Shown here: positions 34,091 through 47,605 of the stretch, piece by piece | How positions within the stretch are numbered: position 1 is the stretch's first letter | How the letters are laid out: every line of letters begins with the position of its first letter | Source of the DNA: Nymphaea colorata | Lineage: Eukaryota > Streptophyta > Magnoliopsida > Nymphaeales > Nymphaeaceae | Assembly: GCF_008831285.2 (NCBI RefSeq) | Contig: NC_045141.1 | Location: 20,024,848 to 20,084,847 of the forward strand | Direction of reading: 5' to 3' | Length of the DNA stretch: 60,000 bases | The notes under the pieces: generated by a model | Seen by the model: the letters and a program-made list of their open reading frames with translations, nothing else | What the model was told of the DNA's origin: nothing | Database searches by the model: none | Translations under genes and position numbers: made by a program

Positions 34091-34253
34091 AGTAGAACCC
34101 AAAAATTGGTAGTACAGATTTTCTCTCAAGTTTATTGATAAAATTTGTTGGAAAAGGGTTATGGGAAAAGAGAAATACACATTTTTTAAAAAAATTAAAT
34201 TTTGGGTATTTCAGATTTTAAAATTAGGATTGTTTTTCTTTGATATAGAGAAG

Positions 34254-37200
34254 ATGGAGGTGGAGAAGCAGGAGGTGGTGAATAATGTTATGTGTCAACT
34301 GACGGACCCTGAGGGGAACCCACTTGGCAAAGCCCTCTATCTCCCACAGGATGCTGGGCCACTTCAGCTGATGGAACTTGTCAATTCACTCCTCAAGAAC
34401 GTAGGTTCCTTTTCTTCTGTTTCATTTTGTCTTCTATCGTCTTCATCTAGTTCATTATTACTTTGTCCTTTCTTGGGAATCTGGGTGTTATTCGAAATTT
34501 TGCTTATTGGTCTTGGAAAATTAACCCTTTTATTAAGTGATATTTATTTTTGTTTTCATTTTTCCATTGTATGGAAGAGTTTCTGGATTTATGACCATGG
34601 CTTTGTAGTTCATGGTAGTGATCAGTTTGTGGGTACCAAATAACACAGTTTAAAACCTTTCTTTGTGGCTTCATATGCCACAGAGCAAGTTGGAGATGTT
34701 AAATGAGTGGATATGATTAGCCTTTTCTCCCTCTCTTTTTTTCTTTCTTCTTTGGTTTTTGGTGTACATCACAAACTCTAAAGCTTAAACTAGAATCACT
34801 TGGGATAACTTGGTACTGCCACCTAACTGATGAAAGCCAAATATGACCAGTAGTTTACAAACGTGTTGGCTTGGCAACTTGCTTTCTCATGCTTCTTACT
34901 ATTTCTCCTTGTATCTCTGTTCCCCACACCTTGCAACCTTCTAGGAGGAAAAATTGCCATATGCATTCTACATATCGGATGAGGAGCTTGTTCTGCAGAT
35001 TGGATCTTATCTACAGAAAAAGAAACGTAAGCATAACCATGTGGTTGAGTTCATAAATATTGGCAATTGATACTTGATTTTTTAGTTCCTTATGAGAAAC
35101 ACTGACAGGACTTTGCTTGGAGAAAAGTGTTACACTATCTTCGTTATTTTTCTATAAACCTTTCCGTATTTGCATTAACTGTTCGCATATGGGCTTGCTT
35201 TCTGCAGTTTCTGTGGAGAAAGTGCTACAAATTGTTTACCAACCTCAGGCAGTTTTTAGAATTCGTCCAGTCAATCGGTGTTCAGCTACCATTCTTGGTA
35301 TGTCTTATTACTTGTTAGTATTCTTGCACAATCCCATGCTCCAATATATCCGTCATCAATTTGTTGAATTTCTTGAGGTTCATCCTAGATATTGCTTCTG
35401 TCACAGATGTTATATTTTGCTTTCATTTTGGTGTTTGATCACTGACATCAGCATATTCTGGTATAAGCAGACATATACATGTATTGTGTTATTAGATAAG
35501 GCACATATTGTTTCTCTTAATAAATCATCATTCGTTGGTATATCATATATGCTGCTAAGTAGTGGGTCTAGCTATGTGGGGCGAATGAAAGCTCAAGTCA
35601 AGCCAGGGTGAAGCTGGAAAAAAAGTATGTTTCAAGGTGCACAAAAGTAGATATGCACCTGGTTCTGGAATCTCTCTTTGGACCAGAAGAATTTTGAGCA
35701 AAGAGACATCCACATACAAACTTTTGACACTTGTCCTCTCTGATCTTATTTTAGTGAATTGTAGCTTTGAAATGTGGTGTTATGGCCGGTCAGCAATGTT
35801 CAGATGCTTCCTTGCATGTTAATGTTCTTAGTTGTAGGTGACTGAACACATGGATTTACGGGTATCTCTATGGGATGCAGGTCATGCTGAGGCTATACTT
35901 TGTGTAGCTTTTAGTCCAGACGGAAAGCAATTGGCTAGTGGTTCTGGTGATACAACTGTTCGTTTTTGGGACATAGCTACTCAAACACCTCTCTTTACTT
36001 GTACAGGTAAGGATCAACTACTATAAGTTTTTCCTTCGTGAACGCTTATCTAGCTTAAAATTCACATGTAGCATTCCGTACTGTGTTGCTATGAAATTGT
36101 TCTACACCAATTCTTCAACGGGACAAAAACTGCAATCTTTTGCTCATTACAATGTTGTAGATAGATTTCTCCCTTTTGCCGTGGTTTTGATCTCATAAGC
36201 TAAGCCCAATTAGCCCAAGTGTACCTGTGCCTTATGTTTTCAACTTTACCCTTTTAGGATATTTGTGTTATGTGTTTTTGATTTATGTCCTTCAAATTAG
36301 CCATGTCTGCTGGTTTTGCCATGGATGGTCAAACAGATAAGCTAATGACTTCCTTACCTTTACGATTCTTTCCATCCTTTGGGACCTGTGTTTACAAATA
36401 TCACCATCGAGAATATTGTGGGAAGGTTCTTCTTGGAAATTTTTTTAGAACCTTATTTTTGTAGGTTAAATCCCAGATATTCATAGAAGTTTGAAAATAT
36501 AGAGGATAATAGAGAAAAATTGTGAAAATATGACTTGTCTATTGTATTTCTATAATGGAAAATGTTGACAAAAGTTTTTATAAATTATAAGATAAAAAAA
36601 AACTAGTAAATTTAAAAGATAAACTTTTCTCTGAAAAGGAAAAATGTGGTGATATTATGACAATAATATCACAATATTTATTTTCTTGTAGGATTTTGAA
36701 AATAATGCATTGTTTTGCAGATAATACCAACTGGCTTCAAAATGGCAAACATATTGCAGTGTTCTCATATATTGGAGATATTCGTGACCATGCTTTGAGC
36801 CCTTCAGATTTCTCTTGTCCCATATGTCTGTGATGCTTTTTCTTTGTGGTCCATTTCCAGTGCACACACTATTGTATTATAAACATTTTTCTTTCCCAAT
36901 TTATGCTGCTTGTCCATTATCGATCTAGCTGATGGATTTCTGGCTTGATTTCTTGTGTTTTTTAGCTTTTCAGCGTTGATTCTTGACTTTCATCATTCTC
37001 TAATGTCCTTCTCATGCAAGGCGCTGGTTTTTTACCAAAGAAGGTTTTGATAGTCTCTAGGGAACAAACTTCTACTCAAACACCTCATTGAGAAAATTGT
37101 CTGTATTTGGATTTGGACAGAAAAGATGTTTAGGTACACATCTTACCTTGTTAGACTACAGCATGACTCAAATTGAGCTACTTGTATTGAAAATAATCTA

Positions 37201-40200
37201 TCCAAATGCTGGTTTAGCTGTGGGACTCCAGCATTGTGATACTTTAACCATTTTCACTGTTACCAACATGCACAGCCCAAACATATCAAGATATGATTCT
37301 ACCTGCATGTTCTACTAGACATGAGCTTGGTGTTGGGAGGTTGCTTTCTTTTTATGTTTGTGTTAATAATCTAATTCTACAACCTAACGTTGTGTTTGTT
37401 GTGTTTGGATCATTTTCAGGGCACAAAAATTGGGTCCTTAGCATCTCATGGTCACCAGATGGCAAGCACCTTGTCAGCGGTAGTAAGGCTGGTGAGCTGC
37501 ACTGCTGGGATCCACAGACTGGGAAGCAATCTGGGAACCCGCTGACAGTTATGTTGTTGTTCTCTTTCAACAGTCTATTCACTTGGTTCTACTTCTAAGA
37601 TGTTTACACGTGTAATTGGGTTCTTTTGTGGATGTGAATGCAGCCAATAGTAGTTGATGACATATGTTGTCTGTACTCTTCAGACTTCTTTGCAACCAAC
37701 TAATTGGAAGCTTTTGTACTTCAGGGACATAAAAAGTGGATAACTGGGATCGCATGGGAACCTGTGCATCTACAATCTCCTTGCAGACGCTTTGTGTCTT
37801 CTAGTAAAGATGGAGATGCACGCGTTTGGGATGTTGTAACAAGAAAGTGTGTCTTATCTCTTAGTGGACATACACTTGCTGTAACCTGTGTCAAGTGGGG
37901 TGGGGATGGACTGATATATACCAGGTGTGATGTTACATTCTTTTGACAAGTGATGATAGGCTATCTACTTCTGATGCTTTTTGCAGTTCCCAACTTCCTA
38001 ATGGAAATTGTAACCTTCACAAAACTTTCTATGCTTAGTTTTCTCACCTTACATAAGCCATGATAGTAATTCTTGATATCCTCCAGTTTTGTGAGAAAAC
38101 AAAGCCATTGTAGGAAACATTGTGAAGAGTTGCATTCTGTTTGCTTGGGTTTATGTTTCCTATTTGTTGTCCTCATTGTTGGTTATTTTTCCTGTATTTT
38201 TATGTTCATGGATTTATTTTTCTTACTCGTCAGTTACTGTGTCTATGATAGCATATTAATAGCATGCATGTGTTTCAATCTTTTGTTCTTTGTTAACAAA
38301 TCATAAGTTTGTTGTCATGTCACATTGGTCCATGTGTAGCAAGGGTATACATAGTGAATTAGTAACTAATAAACAATCAAATATCAACTAATTATAAGCC
38401 TAAAATAGGAAAACTGCAGACCTTTCCAATTCTGCATTACGCCTGCAGAGAAAAATGAGAGAGAGGAGGGCGGGAAGGAGGGAGGTTGACACTTGCCCTT
38501 CTCCCCTTTAAAGCTGTCTTTCTTTTAATTTTTTAACTTAAAATTTTCAATGGAAATGGACTTGGCCAAAGTTAACCAAGTCCAGATCTTGAACCAACAT
38601 AGCCTGATGAGCGCCTGGCTGTGGTAACTGCACCACATTCTTGATTGACTCGAATCATGTGTATCCAAAGATGAACAAAAAATAGTCGGATGAAATTCAC
38701 CACGTGACTCACATGACCTTGAAATTTGTCACACTCTTACGTGAGCCATGTCAACTTGGATGCAGTATCCATTATGGTGAGTGCATGCGACATAGGTTTG
38801 TTGTTGAAGAATGAATTATAGGTTATCCATCAGCAAAAGGATTGTTATGATTGTGAGTTTTTTCATGCTAAAATTATCTATATAATTTTGATTTAGCGAG
38901 CCATATTTTTGGTGAGTGATAATGGTTGTTTTTATTTATACTAGTTCGCAAGATTGTACAATCAAAGTGTGGGAGACAAACCAAGGAAAGTTAGTTCGTG
39001 AACTGAAGGTCAGTAGGGATTTTGTGTGCTTTGTGTGGTTTTCTAATTTGGTTTCCTTTTCAACTCTCTCTGTGTGACTGTTTGTTGTCAGACGGATTGA
39101 CACATTTAAGAACTTAAATGTCATTGTTCTTTCCTTGCAATTATAGTATTATAGTAAGAACCTCTTCTTTGCTTCATGTTCACCCAGAAATCTTTCTGGG
39201 GTAAACTTGGTCTTGGAACTCCTCTTTGCCATTCTCTGAAAAGTTAACTGCACCTATGTATATGATCGATTTTGCAAGAAGCAACAGTTAGATTGCTAGA
39301 TTATGATTAATGTGTTGCAAAAACTTAAAAATCAATAGCAGAAATATTTTGACCTAAAAAATAGAAAGATAATTTACTCCTAAAATGGCAGATGTATCAA
39401 TTTTGATCTTTATTGTTATTTGCTGTGAGCGATATGGGATCATGGCATTTGACACAAATATTAATTTTATTTTCAGGGCCATGGGCACTGGGTTAATACT
39501 CTTGCTCTGAATACGGAATATGTGCTTCGTACGGGTGCATTTGATCATACCGGAAAACAATATTCTTCCCCTGAAGAAATGAAAAAGGTAAATTACATTT
39601 GTTACTTTAGTCTGTTATGCCGCTTTTGACAGTGTCGGAATATTGGTTTGTCAGCATTAACTTTTTCTATTTCAGTTGTCTTCTGTGTCATGAAGCATTT
39701 TAAAGTATACGGCCAGAAGTGTTAAAGCTCTTGATATTTCATATTTTGTTTATCAGTCCCTTCTTTCATGAAATTGCCATTTTGCATGCATATTAGACTG
39801 CTTTATCATTTCTACAGATCACATTAAGGTAAACTGAGTAATCAATCAAGCGATCAACTAGCATTGAAAATCATGTGCATTTGGATACTTGAAGTAATGT
39901 TGAAAAGCAAAAGGGGCAGGAATGCTGGCATTTTGCTTTGCATAATGTAGTTGAATGGCATCAAGTTGGGCCATTGCTTTTGTGTTTAGCAACTATGCTT
40001 ATTTTTGTGACCGTAGACCTAGATGGCATTCCATCGCTTCCATGTGCAGTTGTGCTAGTTCATGCTCTGCCTGTATTTGTAAATGCATGTACAAGTGTAT
40101 ATGTATGTATGTGTGTAAGATAATATTTGCTGATGATGTAGAACTTGTGTCTTTATGGTATATGTAGAGATCATCCATGTTCAAGTCATTCTCAAGTTCT

Positions 40201-41750
40201 CCTTACATGGAAGTTTATTCCTTGTAATTTTCCTTGTTTGATTTATCTTTTCCAGGTTGCTCTTGAGCGGTACACTAAAATGAAAGGAAATGTTCCTGAA
40301 CGACTAGTTTCTGGATCAGATGATTTCACCATGTTTCTCTGGGAGCCTGCCATTAGCAAACATCCAAAGTCTCGAATGACAGGTCACCAACAGGTAATGT
40401 TAGTTTAGTATGTTACACTTTGTCTTGCATGCATATAGCTTTAATCCATTTATAGCAGATTTGCATCCGTGAAATAAAGTGACGCAGACTGGTTTGTGTT
40501 ATGTATGTGTTGGATGCTGAATATTAGCTCTTTCTATGTCTGCAGTTTCAATGGTGAACTTGCTGACATTCATTGAAATTCTTTTGCAGCTTGTAAACCA
40601 TGTATGTTTCTCACCTGATGGACAATGGGTTGCTAGTGCTTCTTTTGATAAATCTGTTAAGCTATGGAATGGGACAACTGGCAATTTCGTAGCTGCTTTT
40701 CGAGGACACGTTGGACCAGTATACCAAATAAGGTCTGTTTCTTTCTATTGCTTCTTAATCATAAACCTGAGAACTCCTTTTGATTCGCTATCTGTACTTT
40801 TTTATTTGAATTGTTCTCCTATTCTTAATTCATTCTTTTTAAATGTGACTGTCTTGTTTGACATGCATATTTTATGTGACCCAATGAACAGTTGGTCTGC
40901 TGATAGTCGACTTCTGTTAAGTGGAAGCAAGGATTCAACACTTAAGGTACAATATAGAGGTCTCATCTTGCTCATGTTTTGGTAGTGATCATTTCCCCTC
41001 TTTCTCCTTGAATGGTTAATAACCAGAATGTTCTCTTATGCTAATAGACTAATGCCTAATGGTACTAAAGCAGAGGGAGAGAGATTAAAAAGTGATTAAA
41101 TTTTGATTGACAAGAGTGAAAATGTTTGAAGAATTATCCTATGTCATATAGGTGCGGGTGCGGATGCAACAATTTTTCAAAAAAATTTAGGTGCACCTGT
41201 GGCTGCGGTGAGGATGTATTTATATGTGTGTATATGTGTATATAAAACATTTGTTATTTATTTATTATAACTGTTTAATAGCCTTATTCATCTATATTTA
41301 CATATAAACTTTTTGTATTAGAGATAGTTTAGTTATGTGCATTTTTGAAATGGTCAGTTTTGGCCTGGGTTGGCTGACTGAACCGGATGTACTGTGTGGG
41401 AGAAGCACCAACACTAGCAACAGCATCAACGTGGGTGCGAGAGCCATTTAGAAGCACCCATGTGTCATAATATTTATCCTTTTGTATAATCTTTTAATCT
41501 TTTATTGTGGTTCTCTAGGTTTGGGACATGCGGACAAAGAAACTGAAAATGGATCTTCCAGGTCATGCGGATGAGGTACGTAGTCCTTCAGAAAGGAAAC
41601 ATCAAACAACTCGTAAAAAAGGTAATTCATGAGTAAGTTCTGATCCTTATTGTTCAACTGTGGTAGGTATTTGCTGTTGATTGGAGTCCGGATGGGGAGA
41701 AGGTGGCATCAGGAGGCAAGGACAAGGCTATGAAGTTGTGGATGAATTGA
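34254..41750 (+). CDS. NLE: NOTCHLESS homologue, WD40 pre-60S ribosome assembly factor
   Basis: Thirteen exons, all introns GT-AG: 34254-34400, 34945-35026, 35208-35297, 35881-36006, 37420-37547, 37725-37924, 38945-39008, 39477-39587, 40256-40393, 40590-40732, 40892-40946, 41519-41575, 41667-41750. They join in phase to 1,425 nt, 474 aa, the usual NLE length. Exons 1-3 encode the N-terminal NLE ubiquitin-like domain ([14 protein letters not shown]...; [19 protein letters not shown]). The rest is an eight-bladed WD40 propeller (blades such as [70 protein letters not shown]). Known role of the family (yeast Rsa4, animal NLE1): nucleolar/nucleoplasmic pre-60S maturation, where the N-terminal domain docks on the MIDAS domain of the AAA-ATPase midasin (Rea1/MDN1). 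All exons look intact. Intron 11 carries a hAT element and a MITE lies just upstream. Confidence 0.96.
38600..38680 (+). other. Possible SINE remnant in NLE intron 6
   Basis: GCGCCTGGCTGTGGTAACTG resembles a pol III A box and, about 35 nt later, GACTCGAATCA resembles a B box. This spacing is tRNA-like, so a tRNA-derived SINE remnant is possible. No tail or target duplication was found. Confidence 0.2.
41140..41471. mobile_element. Non-autonomous hAT element in NLE intron 11
   Basis: About 330 bp inside the 572-bp intron 11. It has degraded inverted ends (TATGTCATATAGGTGC and, reversed, ATTATGACACATGGGTGC). Near-matching 8-bp flanks AATTATCC (41132-41139) and ATTTATCC (41472-41479) fit a hAT target duplication. 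Subterminal GGTGCG and AATTTTTCAAAAAAATTTAGGTGC wording resembles the element at 921-1492. It leaves both splice sites intact. Confidence 0.6.
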
Positions 41751-41933
41751 AGTGAGCTTTCTGATTGTTGGAAATCCAAAGTAAGCGAGTTGTTACTGTA
41801 AATACCAGTTTTGACAAGCCAGAATTTTGTTCTTCGTTTGCAACACCTGGGATCTTGCTGGAAACAGTAAATATTCCACTAAAGCGATTTACTGGAACGA
41901 GAGGTTCGGGTAAAATGCGCTTGTAACTTGAAA

Positions 41934-41939
41934 AATAAA
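41934..41939 (+). terminator. Polyadenylation signal of NLE
   Basis: AATAAA lies 184 nt after the NLE stop codon, a normal 3' UTR distance. Confidence 0.5.
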
Positions 41940-41959
41940 CATGTCGAAGTATTTAATTG

Positions 41960-44900
41960 GATGTGTAGAGATTGGTCTAACTGCGTTTTATGCAGAAGAT
42001 CCAAATTCGGTTGGAATATTCTTGCTTTCTAGATGTTGAACTATGGACATTGCACTTACTGCGTTTATCTTTGGTCTAAAATAGAATGGACGAGCAAGAA
42101 AACCTTTTCCATAAATTAAACTAGACTGATTTATTGGTCATGGTCTTAAAAAAAAGCATATGATTCAATATTAGAAAATTTTTAAATAATTTGAAATTAT
42201 TTAGTTTACGTCATGCATAATTAAATTTCTTATCACACTCGGGAGCACGAGAGATGCACGACTCATTTGTTACTACGATCATGAAGATCACATTTGTGTG
42301 GTTTTAACTTTTGTAACTGTGCATTGCAGATGGTTCGAAGCCAATATTGTCATAGGCGTGCCGCGTGCTCTCCGTCGTGCTAAATGGATACAACGCGTGG
42401 GACATTTTTTCAGTTGGCCTTGGTTTGTCATTCCTCTTTATGCAGAGTTGTAATTATACGAAAATATATTGTTAAGAGGGTTTTTTAAACCTTAAAAGGA
42501 AGGGGGGAAAAGACAACTGGAGGAATCCAACTGAAGCAATTGTTAAGGATAAGGGTACCTTAGAGAATAACTTCTCCAGGTTATCAAACGTGCACTAAAA
42601 GATACTTGCATTCCTCAGCTATCGTTGGGCAACCAGGAAAAGAAAAAAGCAAGATCTTAGACAGGGAAGGCTCTATGCCTCCATCTGCTTTTAATGGGCC
42701 TTGTATGTCTTCCCTTTTATCTACCATATCAGGAGCTTCCCCATCAACTTTAGTTACAAATATTGGATTGCGACAAAAACTTTGTTCTTAGTTACCCATT
42801 TTCTTTTTCCTGTCCCGTTTCCTGTTTTTCTCAATTTCTCTCACCCATTCGATTTTAAAAAGGGATATTTCTAGATTGAATATTATCAATTTGTGAACCA
42901 GACGAGTGCTGTTACCAAGGTTTAAAAATTGGTTATGGAATCACCACCACGAGAAGGCAATATTGGAAGGATCCATAAAGCAGTCAGGCGTGCGGTGTAA
43001 AGATCACATGATGAGGATTTGCAAAATTTCATATGCAAATAATTTGCACTAGTAGCAGGGAATTGCTGCCCTGTCAAGGAAAAGACATCCAAAAATCATA
43101 CCAGCCCAAGACTTAAGAGCCAAGAAAGTGGATCGACGTGGCTGCTTAATGCATGATGGAATGGGAAAGGTTGGTGACGTTTTGCTAAAGAAGAGTAAGA
43201 AATTAAACAAGTTGATGCCTCTAGTCATCTCTTTTCGGCTGTGGTGGAGGAATTCTTCTTCATTTCTTCCTGAGTATGTGTCTTTTGAATTTCCGAGGAG
43301 CTATAAGTGAGATGTTGATGGTTCCGTGATCGGCTACGCAGGCTCACTTTTGACGTCAGCAGCTACTTGATCACCCCCATCTCTTCCAAATTCGGGTAGC
43401 ATTTTTTAATTTGTCAGGTCCGAGCAAGATGAGAGTAATGCGTTCAGTAAGCGAAGTTGGTCACAGACAAATCAGTAGCTTCTAGACGGGGGAAAATGGG
43501 CTCTATCTAATCATTTAGGGGTCGTTGGCAGAAGAGACTGTCAGTGAGTGTCCCAAAATCTACCTATAAGGGCAAATTCATGTAAAACTAGTTCTAGTGC
43601 ATCATGAATCTGCCCAACCTTTAGGACAGATTCATGAGACACTCTCAGGTGATGCTAAACAACCCACTAGAGATACTAATCAAAGTGGACTGGTGTATCT
43701 GCATAGAGGCAGGCCAGTCATTTCATTCTGATAGATTGTTGTGAAGGGAATTATTAAAGACGAGATTCACACACAAAAAAAAAAAAATTACAACCAGCTA
43801 CTGTATAAGGTAATTATGTCTGGTAGACTAATGGAAAGCCATATTGCACAATTCTTTCTCCAAGTCCTGCATCGCCTGCTAAGAAAAACATATTTCAGGC
43901 CATTCACTTTCATGCGAAGCTTCTTTTATTATGTATTGAGGTTTTTAGTACACTTTTGAGCCGCTGGTCTTCCAGTAAGATGCAGGGCCTGTACATGTAT
44001 TTTAGGCAGAAGGCCTCCGAACAACCACTCGCGTTCACTTGTTCGTCATTTTTATACGCTTTATAGTTGGGCGTTCAGGGAATCTTCTGTAGCTGCAACT
44101 AGTATCATGGTGTCAGATCAAAGTTTCGGCTTACACTGTTTCTCCTTATGAACGAGCGAAGCCCTACCAAGTTTCGTGCATTTAAAGCGAAAGAAGGGTT
44201 TTGATTAGAAAAACCTTGTCGTTTTTTCTTTTCCAAAATGGGGTATGTTCAATGGACGTCTCAATTAGATTTGAGGGTATAGAATAGCTGGTCGATTTAA
44301 AGACATGCAGATGATGTGTTTTCATTGCAATTATTATGAGTGCTATTCCTCGAGACTACAAACAGTGACATGTATGATATACAAGTTAAACGGTATACCT
44401 TATAACCACCCATATCTTGAAAGCAGCCCTAAACCTGAGTGCGGAGGGAAGAAGGGTCGCTTTTGCCTCTCGCTGGTGGGACGTCTCAGCTGGACCGACT
44501 ATGAAACTTTTAGTTTTGCTATTTATCTGCTTAAGGACGAAGAAGTTTTTCTTAGGTTGATGCTACCCGGTGCTTAGACTAAATGGAGCAAGTCTCTCTC
44601 TTCCTCTCTCCCTTTGATCAGCAACGTTTGCATAGTTGTAGAGATTGAGATTAAAAAAGAGTTGATCAAATTCTTTCTTGAGATCCTAATTGAACTGTAA
44701 TGTCGGATGCAATTCTAACATGTTACATTTAAATAGACTTTATATATGGTGAAGTTATTTCAAAGCTCAAGGCTTCAAGCTACAATTGATCATAGCAAGA
44801 TTATTCATTACACCTACCCGCAATATCTCGAACGTACTGAGAGTTAGTTCGAGCTTATGTGCATCTGAACACGACTAGTAACAAGAAATTTAGTCATTGG

Positions 44901-46780
44901 GCTGGTTCTGCTTTGTGGCATTGCCCTAGTTTAATTGATACAGGTGGAGATACTTCTTCTTTCGGCGTAGATTGTATATCCAGAATGTTCAATTCCTTCT
45001 TTTGGAGTTCAAGATCTTACAAGATCAGCATGGATCTAATTCAAGTTACATTTCGCTGGTCGCCGACATTAATATGTACATAAAGTCTTAACACACCAAC
45101 AAAGAGGTCTCCACCTCTAGAGACCAGACCACCAGATAAAGATGGCTCTTTCTTTTTTCCCAAAAACTCAAACACCCATCCATTCGCTAAGCATTTAGGT
45201 TAATTTATGCATGTTTTCTCTTTAATGACGTTGGCTTGCAACAAGCATTCTTCAGTTGAAGGAATCACGTCTTTTGCTTTCTGCATATATACACATATCT
45301 CATTACATTCATAATTCTGATCTTTGAAAAGCAACAGCCTCAACTGTTTTTGAATGAAGATTCATGTCTCATCTTCCTTAAATGGTTAGATATTCCATAT
45401 TGCTTCACTGCAACAGTCGTTGATAACTCACAAGCATTGAAGCAGCACACACAAGGGAGCAAGACGATTTAACGTGCTTCGATCATAAACATTCTACTTC
45501 CATTGTGCAGCCTGAAGCTTCTCTGTTTCCTTACATTTTTCACAGAGAAGATTGACCTTTGATTTTGCAACACAATGAAGGTCGAATAGCCTTCTGATTT
45601 TGGAACAGATTCCCTGTTTTAACATAAAGATAGATTCTGTTTTCACAATAAATTCCTTAAACAGTTTCTGATATTCTTTGATCAGTAGTGCTGTTGCTTT
45701 CATCGCAATCTCCATTTTTGTTTCCATTATTATGGCGTTGACTGTGATTGCCGTTCTATCGTTGCCATTTGCCTTGGAATGATAGGCTTGCGTTTTGACA
45801 GTTGATTCATAAGTGCAGTTCCCACAAACCAATCTCGGATAATTTCTACGCTTTTAATTAAAAAGTATCGATTCCATCAAGGATTCATCGACTCCTTTAA
45901 GGTCATGCAAAAAGTGACAAAAATCAGTAAAATTCACCAAAAATTGTTAGAACGGTCTCTTTCCTCACTTTGGGCCTGTGCAAAGTCTTTCTTAACCTCC
46001 CAAATTTTGCAAGTAGTATTCAGCAAGCTTCATTTCCACTGCCTTGTTTGCCTCGCCACAGTCGAGCCACCTGAAAACCTCTGAAACAGAAGAAACTGCG
46101 GCACCATCACTATCGCTTGCTCGCCACAGACACTGCAGTAGCTACGGCGACAATTGGAATCTCCAATAATCCATAGATCTTCATGACCTAGATTCTTCCA
46201 ACTTTGGATCGGCCTCTAGTCATCTTTTGTTGTAACCCAGGATTAATTTGGGTACACATGAACATGTGACATGAAACTACATTAGGGTCAGCTCTTCAAA
46301 GTCCACTAAGATCCCGCTATCCTTACTTCACATTCAAATACAGAACCAGAAAAATTGTAAGCCAGCTAGTCGATGAAGGGATTTCCAGTTTTAATGAAAC
46401 TCTTGAGCGTAAGCCTATCATGGCTGTTCTGAAGTTCACTTTCTCTGTGCCAAAGCATGGTATCTAGACCCTATAAAGCAGGAACCTGTTCTTTTCTAGC
46501 TACTTCCATAATGCATCTCTTAAGTGCTGAACAACATCATGTTGAATTAAAATTAATGGTGGGAACTTTTTGAGAGACCACAATTATCTTCCTAGCTAAA
46601 TTACGAACTTATGTGACAGCACTTCTCTTTATGTCTAATCTCAGCTTTATCGTCAATGATAATAAAAGCGGAAGTTCAAATTAGAACATTGGCTGTGATT
46701 CAAATCCACTAGCCATTTCAAGAAATTCTAGATATATTGCTCACTGTCTTCTCAATTTGTGGTCTGAGCGGAGGAGGAAC
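41960..46780. other. Intergenic between NLE and the peptide genes
   Basis: No firm gene. A degraded repeat with 'catgaatctgcccaacctttaggacagattcatga' type wording lies near 43560-43660. Short frames at 42606, 43128 and 44305 show no domain. A minus-strand frame at 45494-45832 is listed separately. Confidence 0.45.
45494..45832 (-). other. Uncharacterised 112-codon open frame
   Basis: The predicted product is Lys-rich, with a helical-looking middle (ALLIKEYQKLFKEFIVKTES) and several Cys in the N- and C-terminal thirds (CGNC, CEKCKE). No family is recognised, and base composition gives no strong support. It could be a small gene, an exon, or chance. Confidence 0.2.
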
Positions 46781-46894
46781 TACAGGTACCCTTGTTATGC
46801 AAGGTCACGTACTTAACCGTTCTGCTTGCTTCTTCTGGTTGTTTCACTTACAACCTTCAGATATTCATGTCTTGTTTTGTTCTGGTTTACAGAT

Positions 46895-47302
46895 ATGGCA
46901 GCAAAGGAAGTTATCATTCTTTCCAAATCCTTACTATTCACCATGGTCCTATCAGGTATTTGCCTATGTTATGGAAGAGACATGCCTTCGGCTTCAGTGA
47001 AAAATGCAGGAAAACCTAATTTTGGCTTGAAGCATGAAAAAGCAAAATTCTATGATAACTATTCGAACCAGATCAGAACTTCTAACAAACAGAACCAAGA
47101 AAACGATCCGTTGGTGGAAAGAAATTTGTATACTATCGATTCATATGAAAAAGTTCTGGATGACATGAAGAGTGATGAAAGCGACACAGCTGCAGATCGC
47201 CCCCACAATAATGGTTCATCTATTCACAGCCACCACCAAATGTCGGTAGGTGATTTCTGCAAGATGAGCCATGAGATGCCATGTTCTCCTGGGGGAAACT
47301 AA
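46895..47302 (+). CDS. Small secreted peptide precursor 1 (divergent member)
   Basis: 135 aa. An N-terminal signal peptide is evident (IILSKSLLFTMVLSGICLC, about residues 7-25), followed by a hydrophilic, Asn/Lys/Asp-rich variable middle. Near the C-terminus, residues 107-121 read GSSIHSHHQMSVGDF, matching in spacing the cores of the two genes downstream (G-S-x-[VI]-x-[NS]-H-H-x-[IM]-x4-F). Two Cys follow (121 onward: C-x7-C). The ATG at 46895 is just behind a TTTACAG string; a donor-like ACAG|GTACCC at about 46787 would allow a 5' UTR intron of about 106 nt. This layout (signal peptide, variable pro-region, conserved C-terminal core) is that of plant signalling-peptide precursors. The family is not named with confidence, and function is inference. 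Confidence 0.6.
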   Translation: MAAKEVIILSKSLLFTMVLSGICLCYGRDMPSASVKNAGKPNFGLKHEKAKFYDNYSNQIRTSNKQNQENDPLVERNLYTIDSYEKVLDDMKSDESDTAADRPHNNGSSIHSHHQMSVGDFCKMSHEMPCSPGGN

Positions 47303-47605
47303 TTTGTAGGAGCGTTTTTGCATTCTCATCCATATACATGTGCTGTATGGTGTAGGTCGTAGATGGTTAAAATTCCAGAATGCATAAAGATGTTTGTGAG
47401 TATGTGGTTAGTCTTTGGGCTTTGGATGGTCAGACTTGTTTCGTAGATGAGTGTTCCGGCCCAACACATGTTCAGCCCTTTGTACCGCCTTGGAATACGA
47501 ATGTAAAGAAACCATGGACAGATCTTCGTTTACCAACTTAATTATGTGCATTAACGATTTCCTCTGTGTGATTTATACAAAACCGAGCATCGAAAGAGAG
47601 AAAGA

